Of a DNA stretch of 64,000 nucleotides, positions 35,318 to 46,361 are shown in pieces. The stretch comes from Congeria kusceri (Eukaryota; Mollusca; Bivalvia; Myida; Dreissenidae): positions 20,665,105-20,729,104 of the forward strand of contig CM051030.1 of the NCBI GenBank assembly GCA_027627225.1. The letters run 5' to 3'. How positions within the stretch are numbered: the first letter of the stretch is position 1; every line of letters starts with the position of its first letter. The notes under the pieces are model-generated. The model did not search any database, was not told the DNA's origin, and saw only the letters and a program-made list of their open reading frames with translations. The translations under genes and the position numbers were made by a program.

Positions 35318-35626
35318 GACCACCACAGTCGCCACATGATGTTGCGGTAGAACAGACAACCCATAACTCAGCTGTAATATCATGGCAGCAAGGTTTCCAT
35401 GGTGGATTTCCACAAACGTTTGTAGTGCAAACAAGCACTGACGGGAAACACTGGAAGAATGTCTCTGAGGCTGACGGTGGAATGCATGTGACTGGGCCTC
35501 CTTTTAATTCCACTATCAACGGTCTAGAGCCATCAACTCTGTATTTTGTTAGATTGTTCTCCTTCAACTCTAAAGGGGCCAGTGCATATTCAGATGACAG
35601 GAACTTCACCACATTCAAAGCAGAGG
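35318..35626 (+). CDS. Ig-superfamily receptor, FN3 exon
   Basis: 103 codons, phase 1-1, acceptor CATCTTCCCAG, donor GAGG|GTAGATA. Fibronectin type III domain: PPQSPHDVAVEQTTHNSAVI then SW at strand B/C, and LEPSTLYFVRLFSFNSKGAS, the standard L-x-P-x-T-x-Y motif. Position after the Ig domains and before the TM exon matches nephrin-type receptors. Confidence 0.9.
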
Positions 35627-35716
35627 GTAGATATTATTTTGGGTCACCTTAGCAGGTGTTGCGCATCCAATGGTAGTCATAGAATATGCTTTTTTGTAGA
35701 ATCTATTTTCTATATT

Positions 35717-35900
35717 TTTAGCCCAACTATTCATGAAATAGTTTGAGCTATACTACTCATCCGTTCGTCGGCGTCGGCGTAATGCTATGGTTAAGGATTG
35801 CGTGCAACAAGTGGACACGATACAGACTTCTCTTTCATTAAATGTTTACCAAACATACACAGATTGTGTATGACCATAAAATCTTGGATAAGTTTGATTT
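35717..35900 (+). mobile_element. Hairpin-headed repeat 5' end fragment in the FN3-TM intron
   Basis: AGCCCAACTATTCATGAAAT then AGTTTGAGCT folds on itself. It is followed by CCGTTCGTCGGCGTCGGCG and one family-B-like core unit (CACAGATTGTGTATGACCAT AAAATCTTGG). It lacks a 3' end. Confidence 0.6.
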
Positions 35901-36244
35901 GCATTGTGCATTTGTATAAGCCGATACTTATGTATGACAAACCTGAAAGTCCGTTATATTAGTGTACTGGATATGGTGGTCACCTTGCGATCAGGGTGTC
36001 GTGAGCTGGACCACTACATGGAGAGCGTTCGAATGATTTTTTTTCAAGAGCTAAACTAACTAGGTTTAAACTAAACTTAACAAGCTAGTTGAAGAAATTG
36101 CAATGAATTTGTAACCATAATGTGTAAATTCACCAAAATATATTGGTTAAAATACACACACAATTACCGTTTAAAAAAAAATGTCTTTTCTGATTCTAGA
36201 ATGTTTTATTGTTAACGTTCAACTTGTACAATGCGTAGTTTCAG

Positions 36245-36385
36245 AACATCAAGCAGCTGCTCAAAGCTTCACTGCAAGTATAACAGGTGGAATTGTTGGG
36301 GGCATTCTGATTTGCGTCGTTATCGTTATCTCAGTTATAATAATACATCGCAAGTACGAGATTCAGTGTTCCTGCAAACGTAAAG
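36245..36385 (+). CDS. Ig-superfamily receptor, transmembrane exon
   Basis: 47 codons, phase 1-1, donor AAAG|GTAAAAT. A juxtamembrane stretch (EHQAAAQSFTAS) leads to a strongly hydrophobic TM helix with GGIVGGILICVVIVISVIII, then the stop-transfer HRKYE and a CSCKRK cluster. I take the acceptor GTAGTTTCAG at 36244. TGATTCTAG at 36199 is in the same phase and would add 15 residues (CFIVNVQLVQCVVS-like), so the start is uncertain by 45 bp. Confidence 0.85.
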
Positions 36386-36458
36386 GTAAAATAATATGAC
36401 GTCTGTATATGAGAGCATAATTTTAATAATTTTGATCATTATGATTTTGATGATGATG

Positions 36459-36493
<35 letters not shown>

Positions 36494-37044
36494 TATTATT
36501 ATAATTATTATTATTTGGCCATTCCAATATCTCTATTTAAGCCTCTATTCATTACTTTATATAATTAATCCACGTGTTGTCAACAATTTTTACGAAAACA
36601 ACAGAAGCATTCAATTGTTTTTCCATCGTTTAGCATTACAAAGGCTTTATAATTTCATCAATTTCAACTGATGCTTAGTATTTAACGAAACGGTATTAAC
36701 AGTATAGTTCTATGCATGTAGTGTTATTTCTTTCCTTTTACTATAAACAATATTCTTCTATTTCTGAAATGTGTAAAAAAAGGTTAGAAAACTGAAAATT
36801 CGTTAGTCTGTGAACAGGTCCCTTTAACAGCCTTTCGTATCCTTAAAATTATAAGAGCGACTTGTGTGTTATTTTGACAGTTTCGGTGTCTTTAAAACAT
36901 AGTTTTTGATAAGATATCAGTTTACAATTAAACAATATTAACGTCTGCAGACATACAATAAGTATACATATAGCAATTAATAATTACCCCCCTCCTAAAT
37001 GTTTTTATCCAATATGTATGCTATTAATTTTCTACTTTATGCAG
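36386..37044 (+). other. Intron after TM exon, with GAT/AAT microsatellite
   Basis: At 36446-36515 a (GAT)n then (AAT)n run is followed directly by its inverse (ATT)n, a strong potential hairpin. The 91-codon ORF across it (polyisoleucine) is not a protein. Confidence 0.85.
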
Positions 37045-37101
37045 ATCTTCAAGACGACAACATATACGAGACATCAGATGTAAGGCCCGATAACAATGAA
37101 C
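37045..37101 (+). CDS. Ig-superfamily receptor, cytoplasmic tail exon 1
   Basis: 19 codons, phase 1-1, acceptor CTTTATGCAG, donor GAAC|GTACGTA. It encodes DLQDDNIYETSDVRPDNNE, an acidic stretch with a candidate phosphotyrosine motif (YETS). Confidence 0.75.
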
Positions 37102-37874
37102 GTACGTACATATGTTTTTGATTCCAACTTAACGATTATGTCTACTTCAGTTTTAGTTTCTATGTAGATTTGCACACCAGAAATTGCAACATAAATGGAT
37201 GTCTTTCTATTTTGTTATCATGGTGAAACCTGCAGAAATAAACACTAAAAATATGTATTAAATATGCTTGCTGGATTTAAAAATTAATTGGTAACACCGC
37301 ATGTTTCAAATAATGTGTGTTCCTATGCTAAATTTAAAACGTATTAATATGTACATGTGTTGCAAACGAATTAGGAAAGCTATGATTGAATTGTTTAATT
37401 ATGTGTACAATTTTACTGTTCATGTACACACTCACGTGCATCTCTTGTCAATAAGTTGTTCAATTCTGCTATTTTCAGATTTGTATTCAGCATTCCAAAA
37501 TCAAACACGGTTTGTTTTAGTCTTCTATGATTTATATTTGTGGATTAACACGTATCATAAATATCAGCTATCTTATTACCAATCAAAGACGGATGAAAGA
37601 GAACAGTTCATTCAGTGTTCTTGCTATATACCGAAATGTTTATGTTCTTACATGTTCTGTCTTGTCTAAACGTTTTACCTAAATATACTTGCTTAGTTAA
37701 TTTGATATTTCAGGAATAAAGAAACATTGCAGTTTGATCAAAATGCAGTCAACCCTGTTAAAACAAATGCACAGACATACGAAACATTACGTAATATATT
37801 ATTAGCATATCTTATTGCTATCTGAATTAATGCTTGCTATCTGAATTTATGCTTTTTATTCTGTTATGAAAGAG

Positions 37875-38450
37875 ATTTTATGCTTAGTCTGTCTAAAGAA
37901 AGACAGTTAAGTTTTATTCAAAGCTTTAACAAAACTAGTAGATATATTGATGACGTGTTAAATATAGATAACCCTTATTTTGAAAAAATATATATAAATA
38001 GAACCCAAAGAACTTACAATAATTTAATCGTGTTCTTCGAGTTCTGATGCTGCATTTCTAGATTTACGTCTAACTATTAGTAACAACCAAGTGCAAACAA
38101 GTCTGTATTACAAACGTCTTGATTTCATGTTTGATATTGTTAATTTCCCTATCTTAGATGGTCATATTCTTAAGAGTTCTTCGTATGGCATTTATATTTC
38201 CCAGTTAGTTCCTTATGCAAAAGTCTGTTCAGGATAAATGATTTCAACAGACGTAACCTTTTTCTAACTTAGAAATTATTAAAACAAGGACTTTTGTTTC
38301 ATGAACTACGCAAACATGTTTACTAAGTTTTTAAAATAAAAACTTTAGTTTGGTTTCTATAGATAATGGTTCCTTAAAATCTTCATTGGTTAATGGGATT
38401 TCTTACCCATCACTTTATAGTGATGTTTTAAAACGGTTACGTACTCAGTA
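37875..38450 (+). pseudogene. Reverse transcriptase relic (YIDD type)
   Basis: MLSLSKERQLSFIQSFNK, then the RT catalytic box SRYIDDVLNIDNPYF (two Asp), is read in one frame to about 38030. After a frameshift come SSDAAFLDLRLTISNN, LDFMFDIVNFPILDG and SSYGIYISQLVPYAKVCS (to 38232). Further decayed pieces (DFNRRNLFL, GISYPSLYSDVLKRLR) run to 38450. The pattern matches a family of RT proteins common in marine invertebrate genomes; whether Penelope-like or other I cannot decide. Stops and shifts make it dead. It lies within the tail intron of the Ig gene. Confidence 0.7.
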
Positions 38451-38624
38451 ACTCCTGCCTGTTAGTTAGTGATAGATAATTTCTGGTAACTGTACATAAT
38501 TGTCTAGTCTCGTTGGGTTAACAGCTTTAACTATCGATTTAAATTGAGCAGCAACAGCTTAAATACCTATCCCCAAACGCGTTATAACAAATAATAAAAA
38601 GTAAGTTGTCTACTGCACATGGAA

Positions 38625-39330
38625 CTAAATTATTAAATTTAGTATTTGAGTCAAGTTTTGTAAAAAAAAAACAATTTTTCATTTTCTGTTTGCATACGTA
38701 TATAATAGTATAATATTAAATTACTATTCAAATTATATTCATTATAAATAATAAACATTACAACCAAGCTATGTAATCTGGCCTTTTACACCACGTATTA
38801 CGGCTTCATCATGAGATGCACGACGATAATCTGTGATTGTACTATATGATGCTAGGTTTTGAAATCTTGTCAACAAGAAGGGCTTTAGCTGATAACTGTT
38901 TTTACTTCATCTCATCGTGCCTCTGAAATGTGCTCTTGTGAACATTAAACAAGTGAGGAATTAAATTGTAATTCAATTGAATTAATATTCTCTTTTATTA
39001 CTATTTAATTTGAATTGCAATCCTATAATGTGTAAGTTTATTTACAAGTGGGTGTTTTGTGATTAATTCTGGTCTAAGAGTGAGATTCGGCATGCCATTA
39101 AATCGGTTTAAATCCCCAATGCTTTGCATTGACCGTTCAAAGGCGGAGACGCCAGTTTTATTCATATTTATGTTTTTTTTATGTTTTGTGTTGTGTTGTA
39201 TGTATTGTCCTCTTTTGTTTTGGCAATTGGTCACTTTTCTCAAATAAAGGACCAACGGATGGTAATAAGGGTTTCTCTCCTGATAATGTCTCTGGAGTTT
39301 CGTTATTCCTATATTGAACTCCTTGCAATG
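38625..39330. repeat. Dispersed repeat, shared with 59130-59815
   Basis: Long collinear similarity to the sequence just past the second gene's stop. Shared landmarks are GATGCACGACGAT, ATCTGTGATT, CAACAAGAAGGG, TTCGGCATGCC, GGACCAACGGAT (GGACCAGCGGAT there) and AATAAGGGTTTCTCTCCT. A faint relative occurs at 955-1010 (GGACCGATGGAGTTTTATTA). No coding sense. Confidence 0.75.
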
Positions 39331-39733
39331 CAACGTATAAAGACATCTAATAATAATAATAAATAATAATCAAATAAATTATATATAATAATAATAATAA
39401 TAATAATACATAAGTGAAGAAAAACAACGCCAAATATATAAGAAAGAACACCAACAGCTTGTTTTGTGAAGTGAATTATGCACCTTCCACGCCGGGAACC
39501 TAATAGTATTATAATACGTAAATAGCTGGGAACAATTTATTATGCGCGTCTATTTAATTCATAGCGCATGAGGCTATAAACACCTGTGTTGAGATGGCTT
39601 CTTTCTGTAATTGCAAGCCATATAAGTGTATTACTTGTATGTGTGTGGAATTCGTGTAGCATTAGAAATAAACAAATAAGAATAGATATTCTTTATACGT
39701 GTAATTTAACTTAACGAAACATTATTTTTTCAG

Positions 39734-39746
39734 AACACAGCAGTGG
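39734..39746 (+). CDS. Ig-superfamily receptor, cytoplasmic tail micro-exon (13 nt)
   Basis: Acceptor ATTATTTTTTCAG, 13 nt AACACAGCAGTGG, donor GTATGT. Phase 1 in, 2 out; with the next exon it reads HSSGN. It is accepted because the phases of both neighbours require it, and because the second gene has an equivalent small 1-to-2 exon (58751-58781). Confidence 0.65.
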
Positions 39747-39797
39747 GTATGTATTAAATATTTTGATATGCATGTACTAAATACATATATAGCAGTA

Positions 39798-39799
39798 TG

Positions 39800-39866
<67 letters not shown>

Positions 39867-40028
39867 TAATAGTAATATGATTATTATGATGATCATGATT
39901 ATTATTATTAAACTATTCGGATCCTCATAATAATAAGATAGTAATATTTACCATCATCATCATCATCATCACCATAATAATATTAATATAATATTAATAT
40001 TAATAATAATAATAATAATGATAATAAT
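39798..40028. repeat. Trinucleotide microsatellites (AAT/GAT and CATCAT)
   Basis: (AAT)n with GAT interruptions at 39798-39885, ATT at 39900-39912, CAT runs at 39952-39970 and AAT again to 40028. Opposite-strand runs allow hairpins. They lie in the 300-bp intron directly before the next exon. Confidence 0.95.
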
Positions 40029-40045
40029 GGTTTATTTGCTAATAG

Positions 40046-40107
40046 GAATCGCCAGGAATACGAATTGCTTGAATCAGCCAGCTCTCCACATGCACTTTCA
40101 GCAAATG
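40046..40107 (+). CDS. Ig-superfamily receptor, cytoplasmic tail exon 3 (YELL motif)
   Basis: 62 nt, phase 2 in and 1 out, acceptor TTTGCTAATAG. Reads NRQEYELLESASSPHALSAN. EYELL is a YxxL-type motif, usable for SH2 or AP-2 adaptor binding, and aligns with VQEYEMIQSS at the end of the second gene. The 3' end of the exon (CAGCAAATG) and its donor GTAATA are the first unit of the minisatellite that follows. Confidence 0.8.
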
Positions 40108-40470
40108 GTAATACCGGTGTAAACAAACTAACTCTTCAGCAAATGGTAATTCCGGAGTAACAATCTAACTCTTCAGCAAATGGTAATACCGGAGTAAACA
40201 AACTAACTCTTCAGCAAATGGTAATACCGGAGTAAACAAACTAACTCTTCAGCAAATGGCAATACCGGAGTAAACAATCTAACTCTTCAGCAAATGGTAA
40301 TACCGTAGTAAACAAACTAACTCTTCAGCAAATGGTAATTCCGGAGTAACAAACTAACTCTTCAGCAAATGGTAATACCAGAGTAAACAAACTAACTCTT
40401 CAGCAAATGGTAATACCGGAGTAAACAAACTAACTCTTCAGCAAATGGCAATACCGGAGTAAACAATCTA
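40094..40470 (+). repeat. 38-bp minisatellite repeating an exon end and splice donor, 10 copies
   Basis: Ten units of 37-38 bp: ACTCTTCAGCAAATG, then GTAATACCGGAGTAAACAA, then ACTA. Unit 1 overlaps the coding end of the preceding exon. Units 5 and 10 have GC in place of GT at the donor-like position, and units 2 and 7 share ATTCCGGAGTAAC, so a five-unit block is itself doubled (units 1-5, 6-10). Each unit also carries CTAAC followed by TCTTCAG, a branchpoint-plus-acceptor-like stretch. Confidence 0.95.
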
Positions 40471-40645
40471 ACTCTACCGGACCATTTTCACGACTGAAAT
40501 TACATTTTCACGAATGACAATGTTTCAAATTCATATATTAATTAATCCATATACGTGTAAGTAATTATACATAACTAGCTGCTTAAATTCCGATTAAATT
40601 GAACGTTATGACACTGATCTTTAGCGTGTGTGTTTTTATTTGCAG

Positions 40646-40680
40646 ATCCAGTTATGTACGAGAACACATCATGTCGGTAG
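40646..40680 (+). CDS. Ig-superfamily receptor, last coding exon
   Basis: Acceptor TTTTATTTGCAG, phase 1 in. Reads DPVMYENTSCR and stops at TAG 40678-40680. MYENTS is a third tyrosine motif of the tail, similar to YETS in tail exon 1. A GTAGAAG overlapping the stop could serve as a weak donor, but no downstream exon is seen. Confidence 0.7.
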
Positions 40681-41400
40681 AAGGCATACTTTACCCAAAG
40701 ATATTATGCAGATATATTACATATATTATATTAGAGATACTAGAGATATTAGTGACCTGTAAGTCGTATATAATAAAACATATGGTAATTTAATAATTTC
40801 ATATTGACTAGATGTTGTTGTCGAATTTTTGTAGTTACGATAATAATTTATTACTGTGCATTCAATATATGCAATGTATATAGGTCTCTGACGTTCCCAT
40901 ACATTATACAAGTCATACACAATATGAGTGTCTAAAATCTGAAAAGGGTGATTTTCTTGTTAAAATGTATTACTTTTTATGTACTATCTAATACTCACGG
41001 GACTTTTCGTTTTACAAATCCATTCATTTAAATCATCTTTAATTAGACCTGTATGTATGTTGAAAAAGTGTTTATTGTTAATATGTCATCAGCTATTTTA
41101 AGAAATATGTACTCAAAGACTAAATATTGTAAAAAAGAGGAATGAAGCTTTGTGACGGAAGCTGAAGATTGCCAATTAATCATGTATTTTAAACATATTT
41201 GTTATAACCCATGTATTCATTATGTTGCTTATTTATTTCCATATTTGATATTTAGCATCATCTCAAATTACAACTGAACATTGGAATGATTTGTATTCAG
41301 GCTTAGTTTATCACAACTTGTATTCCATTAATTAGTAGCATTGTATAATACACATTATGTATATTATATAATCGAGTTTTTTGTGTAAAATAAATCATCA
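40681..41400 (+). other. Probable 3' untranslated region
   Basis: AT-rich sequence after the stop codon with candidate AATAAA polyadenylation signals at 40772 and 41389. No repeat is recognised. Confidence 0.5.
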
Positions 41401-42147
41401 AAAATATAGATAACTGTTTTTGATTTCACGCTTAAGGCCTTTAGCAGATGAGGCAAGACGCAAGCGTATACAAACCCGATGTATAGCTAGTGTATATTTA
41501 CCTTTAAATTCAGATACACCAAAGAATCTAAGTTGTAGTCAAATGTAGCATTTATGTTTCCTTCTCGTATTTAATTTCAATTGTTGAAAGCTACATGAAA
41601 ACAATATTCAATGAACTAGTTTGACATTTATAGATTTAATTGATATTATTTCACGTGTCTACATCAGAGCCGAAACTACAGCCATCACATTTATCTTAGT
41701 TGAGCTATTGACGTAGAGACAGTACACAATATTTTAATAGTTAACATTTAGATGCATGTATCGCGCACTTGAAAATACCCTTTAAAATTATGTTTAAAAC
41801 ATCTTTAACAGCTTGTTCGAATGACGATAACGATCAAAATGTTTAAATTAATAAATCTAAACGGCTGATTCAGCATCTTCACAATGCGAAACAATTTAGA
41901 GGGACTGATAACATATTCGTTTTCAATACAAAGCTTGTAAGTAGTTTAAAACCAGCGAAGTCACACCTGCGTACATGTTTACCGCCTGCTTTATATTAAG
42001 ATGATGTGCTAATGATCTTAAGTCATTCCCATTAAAATGTTCGATGATGGAATCGTTTAAGGTAGATATATACTATATGGCTGTAAATAAAACAAATGTT
42101 ACACGCGGCCGTGATGTAAACTTACGTCTGCTCATGAATTTGAGTGC
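41401..42147. other. Anonymous intergenic interval
   Basis: I see no gene, RNA or repeat end here. Confidence 0.5.
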
Positions 42148-42476
42148 TTAAGTAAGGGTACCCTTGCAAGCGTATAGATCGTGTGTTAAAGCGTGTGACA
42201 TTTCTTCAGTGTACATATACATCTACAAGGAAGTCTTCCTCATTACATGCATTTCAGTATTTAAGTAAGGGTACCCTTGCAAGCGTATAGATCGTGTGTT
42301 AAAGCGTGTGACAATTCTTCAGTGTACATATACATCTACAAGGAAGTCTTCCTCATTACATGCTTTTCAGTATTTAAGTAAGGGTACCCTTGCAAGCGTA
42401 TAGATCGTGTATTAACGCGTAGGACATTTCTTCAGTGTACATAAACATCACAAGGAAGTCTTCCTCATTAAATACT
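42148..42476 (+). repeat. 113-bp direct repeat, three copies
   Basis: TTAAGTAAGGGTACCCTTGC starts at 42148, 42261 and 42374. Each unit also has AAGCGTATAGATCGTGT, TCTTCAGTGTACATA and GGAAGTCTTCCTCATTA. Copies 1 and 2 are almost identical; copy 3 is slightly diverged. Two short palindromes (GGGTACCC, GGAAGTCTTCC) occur per unit. Confidence 0.95.
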
Positions 42477-43556
42477 TAAGATCGTGAGTCAGGTTGAAGA
42501 TTTGCATCCTTGAAATTAAATGCTCATAATGCTACACTTGCAGCAGTGTTGGTAAACTAAACAGTATTATGTAGGGCAATTTCAACAACATATCCACACT
42601 TAAATATTTACATTTAAGTTATTGTCAGAGCTTTTGCTTCCGTAAAGATATATAGTTCACATTTATCTTAAACATCATTTTACAAATACGGCATAAATGA
42701 GTTATACATTATTTGCCGAGTTAAAAAACACGATTGTAAGAAATGTACTCATAATTACAAATCACATATAATAAATACCATTTGTTTTAACTTTATTAAA
42801 AACATCGCTGTAAAAGTGTCTTAATTTCCGAATGTGTCAGTGTATCATAGTCAATTAAGTTCCATTAAGTGTTTATAATGCATCGAACTTGAGACAAAAA
42901 CTATTTTGGATAAGAATGTTTCAAGCATTGTCAAAACCGTACACGAGGAAACATAAATTAAACTTAAATTTAAGAACTACATTTCTAAGTATATTTCCGA
43001 TTTCGTTCCTTATATTGATGCAGATTCTCGAGACTACTGTTTAATTGTAACTGTTATGTAATGCTTATGTTCATAATAGAGCTAGCACAAGTAATACGGC
43101 ACAACCAACCAATACTAGCATATGTTCGACCCTTAGAACGAAACTAGAATGTACACTATTTAGAATTAACATAAGGTATATAGGAAAAAAACATATTGTA
43201 CGTAAGAAATAACACTCGCTAATTAACCTTACTATAACAAGTTACTGGGGTAGAAGCGTTACCACACCCCAAATTGTGTAGCCGCGATTATTTTTAAAAC
43301 GTTCTCGAAAACACCACATATGAATATATATGCAAATATATTTTCACAAGAAGGTAACTTTTATGATAATTATGTCAACTAAATGTATTAAAAATTAAAA
43401 TACAGACAAGTGTGGTGTGTTTGACGATATGCCATTTTATACGAATATTCGGATACTAAATCTGTAAACAGAATCTGGCTTAATATTCGGATATCCGTTG
43501 ACATCATCAAAATAAACTAGAAATACAAGCACAATGTTACCATTTATTGTTTCCAT
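42477..43556. other. Anonymous intergenic interval
   Basis: No supported feature. ATTCGGATATCCG-type short palindromes appear near 43480-43500. Confidence 0.5.
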
Positions 43557-44762
43557 GCTCCCTGAACAATTTTCGGGAGAGCATATAAGCGCCGCTTTGT
43601 CCGTCCGTCCGGCCTTCCGTCCGTCCGTCCCGTTCTCTTGTCCAGAGTATTCCCCATCAACTACTGACCAGAATTCAATTAAACTTCCTGGGGAGCTTTA
43701 TTACAAAGAGGAAGTGTGCACTGAAACAGAACGTTCTACTTCAATGATTTTTCTAAGAGTCTTTGGACTTGGAAGATTTCTGACTATGCTGAAATTAATT
43801 TATAGTGCACAACCTTTCTTTTCTGCTCTCTAACTCGAGAACCGATTGAGCTATTATAATGAAACTGTATACAAAGGTACCTTATAGCAAGACCTCGCAT
43901 GGGATTGCATATGGGGTGGGTGGGATCAAGGTCAAGGTCACCATTAATAAAAGAAAAACGGTTTCCACTCAATAACTTGAGAACGCATTGAGGGTTTCCA
44001 CTCAATAACTTGCGAACGCGTTGAGATATTTCAAATAAACTTCACACATATATACCTTATATTGAGAACTCACTTCGAATTGCATATGGGCTGGATGGGG
44101 TCAAGGTTACCATTACTACAAATAGAACAACGCTTTCCGCTCAATAACTTGAGAATGCATCGCGATATGTTAATGAAACTTTATACATAGATACTTTATA
44201 TCGAGGCCTCCCTTGGAATTGCATATGGGGACGGTAGGGTCACGGTCAAGGTCAGTCAAGGTCACTGTTACTAAAAATAGAAAAACGTTTTCCGCTCAAT
44301 AACTCAAGAAAGCATTGATATATTTTAATGAAACTTCATATGTAGATACCTTATACTGGGACCTCGATGGGATTGCTGATGGGGTGTGTGGGGTCAGGAT
44401 CACTGTCACCGATCCTAAAAAAAGCTTTTCCGCTCAATATCTTGAAAGCATTGCAAAATTATTATGAAACTTCCTATGTAAACACCTCTCTTGGAATTGC
44501 TATTGCAATTCCTAGCCATGACCTTCACCTTGCATCCAATTTTGCGTTTATTACTGTGCTGACTTTTATGCATTTCATTCGAAAAATTTGATTTGCGTCG
44601 AATTTCAACGTTTCTTGTCTTACAGTTATGGGACTTTGATGATTGCTACAATTAATATATAGAGCACAATTTTTGTCTGGACACTGCTGCTCTGCTGATT
44701 GCTTTTCCATTACTTAGCAAAGCGCATTGAGCAGCATTTATCGGTTCACTGATATCCTTGTT
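43557..44762 (+). mobile_element. Hairpin-headed repeat, family F, copy 1 (hybrid core)
   Basis: Leader stem GCTCCCTGAACAATTTTCGG then GAGAGC, followed by a CCGTCCGTCC-rich tract (43601-43632) and one family F unit (CAACTACTGACCAGAATTCA). The centre is four ~155-bp units of another type (TTGCATATGGGGTGG, AAGGTCAAGGTCAC, CGCTCAATAACTTGAGAA). The 3' end returns to family F: AAAGCGCATTGAGCAGC, hairpin ATCGGTTCACTGAT, then ATCCTTGTT. The core therefore looks like a mosaic of two repeat types between one pair of ends. Confidence 0.75.
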
Positions 44763-46361
44763 AAATATTGCTAGGTTCAGTTGTTGATATTCTTTTTCAT
44801 TGATTGTGCACATTTTAGATAGCTCTTAAACAAACTGTATAGATGTTGGTTCTAAACACTTGAACATTGCATATTCCTGTAGCAATGCCTTCTTCAGTTT
44901 ATTAGCATTCACAGTGTAGATATAGACATTTAATATGAATATTGGATGCTTATCTAGTTGGAACACTCTGAAATCAATGTGGATATAATACATGTTAAAC
45001 AACATACTCAATTAAAGGAACAATATGTAATTAATACAAACAGCGTAGAACGGTTAAACGTTACGTTGTAAACAAAAGTCTCCCGTTTATTTTATTGTAC
45101 ACTCTGAAATTATATATGTATTATTTCGTGTTCTGTCTGTATGTATTTCACAGATAATGCATGGTTGTCCTTAATAATTTTAACAGATGTATGCTAGCTG
45201 GTAGGGGAAGAGGACCAGTATTCATAAACCCATGATTTGACTTAAAACTTAAAAAGAGGGGGGGGGGGGACGGCGAAAGTATTTGGCACAACCGCGTTTA
45301 AAGTAAGAGATTGCATCAAACAATCAATAAATCTAAACGCACATTTTGTTGGACTTTAAAGATTCGTTAAACTGGTAAGTTGGTTTTAATATTAGTTTCA
45401 AAAATTTAAACGTTCCTATTGTGTGGTCCTGTGAATAAACTACACTCGGTTGTTTTATTTTAGCTTTGAATGAAAACAGGCTATTGAAGTCATTACAAGC
45501 CACGATGTTTGTTTACATTTTTGAAATCGGCTTATTTTCCGTTTCTGCATTATTTAAGAGACTCTATAAGAGGTTGTTGTATTCAGCATCAATGTTTTAA
45601 TATAGACAATAACCATATTTAGACTTTTATTTTGCATTTTCATCGCAGCTGGGGCCTGGGGCTTATACGGCCGAAAACAACTGGTTTCTGCACATTTTGG
45701 CTTCCAGTAATAGGTTCTAACTTAAAAATTACGCGGTGCCGAATACGTTTGCCCCCTGTTAAAGTGAAGTGTGTTTTGTTTTAATCGAAACTGTTCACAT
45801 CTTAAAAGACTGTTAATTTGACCTATACTTTACTTATATTGATTTATTTATGACGATTTATTCATGACGTCGTCATCATTCGTATGCCGCAAATTTGCGA
45901 ACGCACAAATATTATTTCTTGATTCAAGGTGTATCATTCTTCATTCTTAGATGATGACTAGAAATATATAAATGAGTCTAAAAAAGTGTGTATACTGTAA
46001 AAGGTACGATACTCATCAAATGCAGTCAATTAAGAATCACGTAATGGTATTATGACAATACAAATAATAGTGGAGATAATGACGCTTTTTGGAAAGCCAT
46101 TCTAAAAACAGACTACCTCTATTCTGCGTGTAATATTCAAGAAGCGATCTTCGTACTGCGGCACGTAGCAATTGCAATTTCGAGCCCTTAATTAATATAT
46201 CAGATACGTGTCCAATAGTTGACACAAACGAGAGATAAAATACTATTTTATAATATTTGTATTTTTTCTCTTTCTTGATATATTTCGTTTAAATGTATTA
46301 CCTAAAATGTATTTGATAGAGTCGTGCAAACTAACTTTCTCCTGACACAATTAAAAGGAAC
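44763..46361. other. Anonymous intergenic interval
   Basis: No gene seen. A G-run (45258-45268) lies near 45260; ORFs of about 60 codons show no domains. Confidence 0.5.

Larger units (their letters stand above)
37102..39733 (+). other. Large tail intron holding a retroelement relic and a dispersed repeat
   Basis: The intron contains an RT relic (37875-38450) and a repeat shared with 59130-59815 (38625-39330), listed separately. A 122-codon ORF at 37301-37669 is not supported as coding; (AAT)n tracts occur at 39346-39410. Confidence 0.7.

Noticed and set aside
36396..36671. 91-codon ORF rich in Ile/Met
   Set aside because: It reads an AAT/ATT microsatellite within the intron after the TM exon; the hydrophobicity is an artefact.
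37301..37669. 122-codon ORF in the large tail intron
   Set aside because: No splice sites compatible with the neighbouring exons and no recognisable domain.
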